This document shows, piece by piece, positions 32,001 to 35,521 of a DNA stretch of 35,521 bases. The translations under genes were made by a program, and so were the position numbers. The notes beneath the pieces were generated by a model. The model saw only the letters and a program-made list of their open reading frames with translations, was not told the origin of the DNA and ran no database searches. Numbering within the stretch: position 1 is the stretch's first letter; each line of letters begins with the position of its first letter. This stretch comes from a virus: positions 1 through 35,521 of IMG/VR virus record IMGVR_UViG_3300028548_002865. One strand, given 5' to 3'.

Positions 32001-32707
32001 ATATCGCTTGGAACAGCCGTCATCTTATCTAGCGTTACGGCTTCAGGAGCGTACCGGTTAACTACAGGAGCTGTGCCTGACCCGTCATAACCACTGCCAC
32101 TACTGCCGCCACTGCCATTGTTACCGCCGCCGCCAGCGCCGTATGAAACACCAAAATTGTTATTTGGACGACCCATGTTTGCTCCTTGATTATTTATTTC
32201 TTGATAATTAATGTTTGATATTTCCTGCGCTATCGCTTCTTCTTGTTCAGGAGTCAACGAGGGCACTGGCTCTGATGTTGGTTCTGGAGTTGCATTAGTG
32301 TTTGAGGAGCTTCCATATCCAGCTCCTGTAGATAATTCATAAACAGGAGCGCGATAGTTCCCAGCCTCATCTAAACCGCCCTCCGATACTAATATAGGCT
32401 CTGCTTCAACAATGACCTCTTCAATTTCAGGTTTAGGTTCAGGTTCAGGTTCAGGGGTAGGCGTTGTCGCTGGGCCTCCGCCATAACCATAGCCTTGTCC
32501 ACCGAAGCCACCTTTCGAGATATCAAAATAATTACTTCCGGGCCTGTAGCCTCCCACATTAGTGGGGTTGTACTGATAGTTAGAAGGCCCGCCACCACCA
32601 GAAGAGCCGTAAGTCACGACTTCGTTTATACTGCCGCCGGAATAAGCCATAGCTCTATAGTTTTTTAGTTTCTTTAAAGCTTTTTTTGCATTTGTTTTTT
32701 TCATCAA
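29009..32707 (-). CDS. giant hendecad-repeat virion-type protein, 1232 residues
   Basis: Residues 1-80 are basic then Gly/Tyr-rich (GGFGGQGYGYGGG). About 80-200 are Pro/Glu- and Gly/Ser-rich, about 200-600 Ala-rich and helical. Residues 610-1192 are 53 gap-free 11-residue repeats (units such as LSNEQQANMST, LNNEQQMELAN, ATARNAMESFN). The last 40 residues end GIVDGFFTS. The repeats predict an 87-nm straight helix or a bundle with 11-residue (three-turn) geometry. In a podovirus late block it may be an ejection, tail-fibre or scaffold component. No known family was recognised. Confidence 0.8.
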   Translation of the reverse strand: MMKKTNAKKALKKLKNYRAMAYSGGSINEVVTYGSSGGGGPSNYQYNPTNVGGYRPGSNYFDISKGGFGGQGYGYGGGPATTPTPEPEPEPKPEIEEVIVEAEPILVSEGGLDEAGNYRAPVYELSTGAGYGSSSNTNATPEPTSEPVPSLTPEQEEAIAQEISNINYQEINNQGANMGRPNNNFGVSYGAGGGGNNGSGGSSGSGYDGSGTAPVVNRYAPEAVTLDKMTAVPSDIGQAGGYGIYTKQQRAAAGGQRGAVAEQELQSMGISTDVEKLGPSPTASAGYGVDGSTFTAKQGTASTATAELGDGKAKTYDASEVSGKLGPIDAAEGEVSQVAEAGQATAATVKTAQRDAAAERAAMGTAADRPAERDYATAVTSDERFKVVEARDPQVAQRIAQTMSDREQKDLLDIVSTEGVDLEAIPEFVLARERVAQVGQAKSRVENELGNVPSVDFEGRQAITGEAPKGNASQIGGVPTAAAAQMSAVTGKERTSAAADMMAVVANMPAEITAAITQDPASVEAQLDSGADPQTVAAIAALPAEALVSTQMEGLLAGMEDGETPAWARPAVAAIEARMAQRGLATSTVGRDALFNAIIQSALPIAQSNAQALQQRAQQNLSNEQQANMSTAQNVMQVRMQNLANEQTAASQTADMAQQIKVQQSTFDQQAVMTTAQQQQETNLTNAQMAQQRAQQESSQRQQTAIANLNTGAQMDLANLQALNAAGSQNLTAEQQSTLASYNAQIARTMRQAELSQDMEKANLSTELQVELSNLTEQNAASKDTMTATNQERLTNLNTLVDFKKTNASLAQQMDLANLNNEQQMELANLSERAATDSANMTEANRMKLQELTIYTNMMAKNEDLRQGAEMAQLSASEKVQLANLTFQNQADSESMNAENVAQLQIFEKKMQAGQVNAQLAQAMGLANLSNEQNAAMFNAQMNANFDMSKMSNEQQMEMANSKFMQTMTATKFSAEQQSALQNATMLTQTDLANADARTRVSVENAKNFLTMDMANLNNNQQGIIMDQQLQQQALLSDQAAVNAAKQFGATSQNQIDQFVISQSNNMKQFNATARNAMESFNVGEANRVKAINAGNTQQADIFTAQLNADIDKFNVSIETQRDTWNSANAQAVEQSNIAWRRQANSADTAMQNAANQQNVQNAYNMSALDQTQMWQQLRDEADYIRTSYENEETRKTQLYAVALGNEAGAQGGDGSTSSSLLVGIVDGFFTS
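29132..30880 (-). repeat. 53 consecutive 11-residue (33-bp) repeats
   Basis: Counting from AQALQQRAQQN, every 11th residue keeps register for 583 residues without one insertion or deletion. Thirty of 53 units end in Asn, and many run L-x-x-E-Q-Q-x-x-L-A-N. Units 15-19, 20-24 and 25-29 also form a higher 55-residue period. DNA periodicity is 33 bp on the minus strand. Confidence 0.9.
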
Positions 32708-32717
32708 TATGCCTATA

Positions 32718-33749
32718 TTATGATACTTGTTGAAAGTCTAAATCTTTTAAATATACATAAGCAGCTTTTAATGACTCTTCTGTAGCATTTTTCGGAAAAG
32801 AAACTTCGCAACCCTCTAATGTATGGACATACGAAGTATCTTTTGCAAGCTCGTCATATGCATAGTTTTCAGGATAATTTATTTTGAGTTCTGGTAGAAG
32901 AGTATGTTCATGTAGTCTTCCTTGTTTTTCCATCTTCTCTAAAGCTACTGAGTAATCATCCATCCAGTTAAAATCTTGTTTTACTCTAGACTCACGCATA
33001 ACAATCCCGACAGTACGTTCATCATAAATATAAGTAGCGGGCCTTTCGTCCGTAGAATAAAAAGTTAAGTAGCCTTCAAGAGCTTCGTGCTTTAAACGCA
33101 ACATCTGTAATGTATCTTCTCCGATTCTAAGGCTTTCATTAAATCTAAACTTAGCTGCTTCTCGGCTAAACCACGTTACGCGACAATGTATTTCATTGCC
33201 CTCGCTATACTTTTGCTGTCCTTTATAATACTTCAAGTGTAAACTTTCAAAGTACACGGCCTTTTCGTGGCTTAGCCCAGAAGTGTTTTTAAACATGTCA
33301 TAATAATCTACGCTTAGTAAATCTTCATAATCTCCAGTAAAGGGTTGGATAAGCGCCACACCATTTTCATAGTTTCTAAAAGACATCTGTTGTACTAAAC
33401 ACACTGCATCTGGAGGGGTTTCTAAACCTGCTAAGTGTTGATACATCCAAACACCGTGCCTAGTTAAAAAGTCATCTCCGTCTATCAACACACAGTATTC
33501 ATTGTCAGAAGCTAAAAAAATATCAAATACTGAGTTTTTTCCTCTAGCTGGGGTTCCATTACTGCTCGAAACATGATATACTATTCTTTCAGATTTACAG
33601 TAATCCTCTGCTTCCTTTTGATAATCTTTATTTAAAGTATTTATTACTACTTCTATTTGATCTTTAGGAATGTTACTGTATTCTACAGAGGTATGTCTCT
33701 GTAGAGCTTCTAAATTTTCAGACGTAAGTACATAAAACTTAAACTTCAT
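32718..33749 (-). CDS. GT-A type glycosyltransferase-like protein, 343 residues
   Basis: YVLTSENLEALQRHT opens, then a Rossmann-like half (IEVVINTLN), TPARGKNSVFDIFLASDNEY and VLIDGDDFLTRHG, where D90-D93 form the metal-binding DxD motif. The second half is aromatic and less conserved. This is a family 2-type fold. It may glycosylate virion or host surface. It lies between a holin candidate (and the tail spike) and the hendecad protein. Substrate unknown. Confidence 0.75.
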   Translation of the reverse strand: MKFKFYVLTSENLEALQRHTSVEYSNIPKDQIEVVINTLNKDYQKEAEDYCKSERIVYHVSSSNGTPARGKNSVFDIFLASDNEYCVLIDGDDFLTRHGVWMYQHLAGLETPPDAVCLVQQMSFRNYENGVALIQPFTGDYEDLLSVDYYDMFKNTSGLSHEKAVYFESLHLKYYKGQQKYSEGNEIHCRVTWFSREAAKFRFNESLRIGEDTLQMLRLKHEALEGYLTFYSTDERPATYIYDERTVGIVMRESRVKQDFNWMDDYSVALEKMEKQGRLHEHTLLPELKINYPENYAYDELAKDTSYVHTLEGCEVSFPKNATEESLKAAYVYLKDLDFQQVS

Positions 33750-33809
33750 TCTTTATCCTCTTTTAAATCACTGTACATCTCAATAAGATCTGCGGAGAGT
33801 ATCATACTT

Positions 33810-33824
33810 TTTACACAGTGTAAA
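33810..33824. promoter_or_regulatory. 15-bp perfect palindrome upstream of the glycosyltransferase
   Basis: TTTACACAGTGTAAA (odd centre) 60 bases before ATG 33749 in the 105-base gap to the holin candidate. On the minus strand it carries TTTACA at a plausible -35, but no good -10 follows at the right distance. A possible operator. Function unshown. Confidence 0.4.
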
Positions 33825-33854
33825 GAGTTTATTTTAAAAAACATCAATTAATTT

Positions 33855-34028
33855 CTATTTATCTTTATGTACAAGTTTCTGAATAGTTTCTGATTCGTAT
33901 ATCCTTATACCCAACCATATAATAGTAAACAAAGAGGCCGTAGGAGGGAGCCAAGCTACTAAAGAAAGTACTCCTGTTGAAGCGGCTACAATATCTACTG
34001 TTTCTTTTACTGATTCTTCTACGGCCAT
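33855..34028 (-). CDS. putative class II holin, 57 residues
   Basis: MAVEESVKETVDIVAASTG opens amphipathic, then VLSLVAWLPPTASLFTIIWLGIR forms two short hydrophobic helices split by PP, then a charged tail YESETIQKLVHKDK. The WLPP...TIIWxGIRIYESET pattern is known to me from small holins of T7-like phages (moderate). AAGGGA lies upstream of the ATG. A second lysis candidate distant from the M15 cassette. Confidence 0.7.
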   Translation of the reverse strand: MAVEESVKETVDIVAASTGVLSLVAWLPPTASLFTIIWLGIRIYESETIQKLVHKDK

Positions 34029-34040
34029 AGTAAGATCCCT

Positions 34041-34196
34041 TTACTGTTTAGCTTTGTTGTTTAGGAAAGCGAACTGCTCCAAAACCTTATAAGCCTTTGC
34101 AACAAACTCATCGTCTTTCGGGGTGTCTGTGTAGTTGCATACAACACTGGCAATAGACACCAGTGAAGTAGCAAGCACATACAGGTCTAGTAGCAT
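34041..34196 (-). CDS. small hydrophobic-N-terminus protein, 51 residues
   Basis: Residues 1-20 (LLDLYVLATSLVSIASVVC) are hydrophobic; the rest (NYTDTPKDDEFVAKAYKVLE) is a charged helix. It could be membrane-anchored. ATG 34196 lies two bases after the preceding stop and the stop is 12 bases before the holin candidate. Familiar from marine phages as a holin neighbour; function unknown. Confidence 0.65.
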   Translation of the reverse strand: MLLDLYVLATSLVSIASVVCNYTDTPKDDEFVAKAYKVLEQFAFLNNKAKQ

Positions 34197-34198
34197 AC

Positions 34199-34444
34199 TC
34201 ACGATGCGGTGTAGCCGTTGCCTGAGACTATGGCGGCATTTGTGGCTGTCATGTCTTCACTGCCCCAATCGTCCTTGGCTACCATTAACTCAAGGTGCTG
34301 AGTGTTGCGGTCTACACAGCCTTGGCGGTCTGCGGCATCTTCGTCAGCCATACAGTTGCCTGCGATTACGTCTGTGATTAAAGCTACGCTGTCACCCATT
34401 GCTGAGTAGTCTTGTGCGAGTTGTTCTGCTGTACGATCTTCCAT
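34199..34444 (-). CDS. acidic late protein, 81 residues
   Basis: Sequence runs EDRTAEQLAQDYSAMGDSVA, a helix, then ADEDAADRQGCVDRNTQHL and ending NGYTAS. Acidic and probably soluble, two Cys. AAGGATAA lies nine bases before ATG 34444. Between tail spike and small membrane protein genes; not recognised. Confidence 0.7.
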   Translation of the reverse strand: MEDRTAEQLAQDYSAMGDSVALITDVIAGNCMADEDAADRQGCVDRNTQHLELMVAKDDWGSEDMTATNAAIVSGNGYTAS

Positions 34445-34449
34445 TTTAT

Positions 34450-35521
34450 TTATCCTTCTAGGGTTTCTATTCTTGCGGTGAGTTCTTGGATTGCCTTAAC
34501 CAAGATTGGTATTAGTGCTGCTTCTGCTACTTCCTGAGAACCATCGTCTCTGTCATCCCAAAGCCTAAAGCCGTCCTTCAAGCCGCTGTCAGCATCAATA
34601 GCTGTTTTAACTTCTTGGGCTATAAAGCCGTGGTTAGTTTGAGTGTTCTTGAAGACTTCGGTGGAGTCAGCTTCATAGGCGCTAAAAGTTTCAGGTAGTT
34701 CACCAAGGGTCTTGTAGTTCCAAGTCCGTGGCCGTAGAGCATTGATAAAGCTAAGACCTGCTGTAGAGTCTGTAATGTCTTTTTTGTAGCGTTGGTCAGA
34801 TACTGTTGCCCATGTTACGTTTCCGTGTGCTGCTCTGATGTCAGAAGCTCCAGAGCCTAAAGTTGTGTATCCTGCGGCTCCTGCTACGTTATAACCCAAA
34901 GCATTTGCACCATTAGTTGTCGCGCTCGTTCCATGACTAAAAGCTCCTACAAAGGTGTTAAAATCACCTGTTGTGGTCGTTACTGCTTCTATTCCTGAAA
35001 CGAAGCCTATAAATACGTTTGAATCGCCCGTGGTTACGGACGCGCCTGCTGACGTACCAAGCGCGGTATTGCGTATGCCTGTGGTGTTTGCGGCTAAAGA
35101 ATCATTACCGACTGCTGTGTTGTTAGCTGCTGTATTATTTATAAGTGCTTGAGTACCAACAGCAGTGTTGTTACTGCTTGTTGTATTTGCCTGTAAAGCA
35201 TCCATTCCAATAGCTACGTTATTATTTCCAGTTGTATTACTGTCTAAACTGTCTTTACCCACCGCTACGTTACTAGTGCCTGTGGTGTTTGCGGTTAAAG
35301 ATAAAGCACCAACGGCAACATTAGAAGCACCTGTGGTGTTTGCGCCTAATGAGTTCCTACCAACACCAGTATTTTCACTACCTGTTGTATTAGCTTTCAT
35401 TGCTTCTCTACCAACAGCAACATTTAAGTCACCTGTGGTGTTTTTAAATAATGAGTTCAGACCAACTGCTGTGTTGTTTGAAGCTGTAGTATTTTTCTCT
35501 AAAGCCTGATGACCTAAAGCA
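34450..35521 (-). CDS. tail spike/fibre with NTTG repeats and S74 chaperone (partial, N-terminus beyond edge)
   Basis: The reading frame is open to the right edge, so the true start lies outside. Residues upstream of an internal Met continue the pattern. About nine 17-residue units N-T-T-G-x-x-N-x-A-V-G, as in YadA-type trimeric beta-helices, form the shaft. C-terminus: SDQRYKKDI with Ser at 34800-34798, then the WxYKTLGELPETF and HGFIAQEV segments, a Peptidase_S74 intramolecular chaperone that trims itself after trimer folding. This is the receptor-binding organelle. Confidence 0.9.
   Translation of the reverse strand, partial: ALGHQALEKNTTASNNTAVGLNSLFKNTTGDLNVAVGREAMKANTTGSENTGVGRNSLGANTTGASNVAVGALSLTANTTGTSNVAVGKDSLDSNTTGNNNVAIGMDALQANTTSSNNTAVGTQALINNTAANNTAVGNDSLAANTTGIRNTALGTSAGASVTTGDSNVFIGFVSGIEAVTTTTGDFNTFVGAFSHGTSATTNGANALGYNVAGAAGYTTLGSGASDIRAAHGNVTWATVSDQRYKKDITDSTAGLSFINALRPRTWNYKTLGELPETFSAYEADSTEVFKNTQTNHGFIAQEVKTAIDADSGLKDGFRLWDDRDDGSQEVAEAALIPILVKAIQELTARIETLEG
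35040..35521. repeat. 51-bp repeats encoding the tail-spike shaft
   Basis: About nine units of 48-51 bp spaced along 35040-35521. CCTGTGGTGTTTGCG recurs near 35079, 35279 and 35330 on the plus strand. The protein unit is N-T-T-G plus 13 residues; one unit has 16 residues. It continues past the edge. Confidence 0.75.

Noticed and set aside
33746-33805. 19-codon frame overlapping the glycosyltransferase start as ATGA
   Set aside because: It could be a leader peptide, but there is no ribosome-binding site and it is too short to judge.
1-35521. tRNA genes, CRISPR arrays, insertion sequences, integrase or attachment sites
   Set aside because: None seen by eye: no CCA-ended cloverleaf, no regular spacer array, no transposase or integrase motifs. 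A tRNA scan would settle the first.

Overview
The window is most of the genome of a lytic, tailed (podovirus-like) dsDNA phage, probably of a marine proteobacterium. A T7-type replication set (gp2.5-like SSB, fused primase-helicase, family A polymerase, PD-(D/E)XK exonuclease, endonuclease I) sits with a B12-dependent class II ribonucleotide reductase and a MazG-like pyrophosphohydrolase. No phage RNA polymerase, integrase or repressor was found, and good sigma-70 promoters are present, so host RNA polymerase probably does the transcription. This gene set recalls the cobavirus/Zobellviridae group (Roseophage SIO1 relatives). That placement is from memory and inference, not from a search.

Layout. 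(1) 1-2319, minus strand: the packaging genes terS, a small resolvase-like HTH gene and terL, and the first bases of the next gene at the left edge. (2) 2320-3214: a non-coding divergent control region with two back-to-back consensus sigma-70 promoters and about 760 bases of AT-rich, repeat-bearing DNA. (3) 3215-7202, plus strand: an early block of about 16 short genes, mostly unknown, packed with ATGA/GTGA overlaps. Its gaps carry six copies of a 16-bp AT-only palindrome. (4) 7383-18864, plus strand: a DUF932-like gene, MazG, SSB, primase-helicase, DNA polymerase, a GIY-YIG-type nuclease, exonuclease, endonuclease I, a DUF3310-like gene and nrdJ. Sigma-70 promoters lie before the first and fifth-sixth genes of this block. 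(5) 18871-35521, minus strand: a cassette of small Lys-rich proteins, a lysis set (M15 endolysin, 3-TM holin, membrane protein), four large virion-type proteins, a glycosyltransferase, a second small holin candidate, and a tail spike with collagen-free beta-type repeats and an S74 chaperone that runs off the right edge. The plus and minus halves converge with only six bases between stop codons (18864/18871).

The genes work together as a standard lytic programme. Early genes are read from the control region. Nucleotide supply (nrdJ, MazG) and a T7-like replisome follow. Packaging and virion genes are read on the opposite strand. Capsid, portal and tube genes are not in the window and presumably lie beyond its left edge, downstream of terL.

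Most notable observations: a 1232-residue virion-type protein whose C-terminal half is 53 consecutive, gap-free 11-residue repeats (residues 610-1192); the dispersed palindrome TTATAATTAATTATAA in the early region; and the promoter-driven 760-base non-coding stretch next to the terminase genes.
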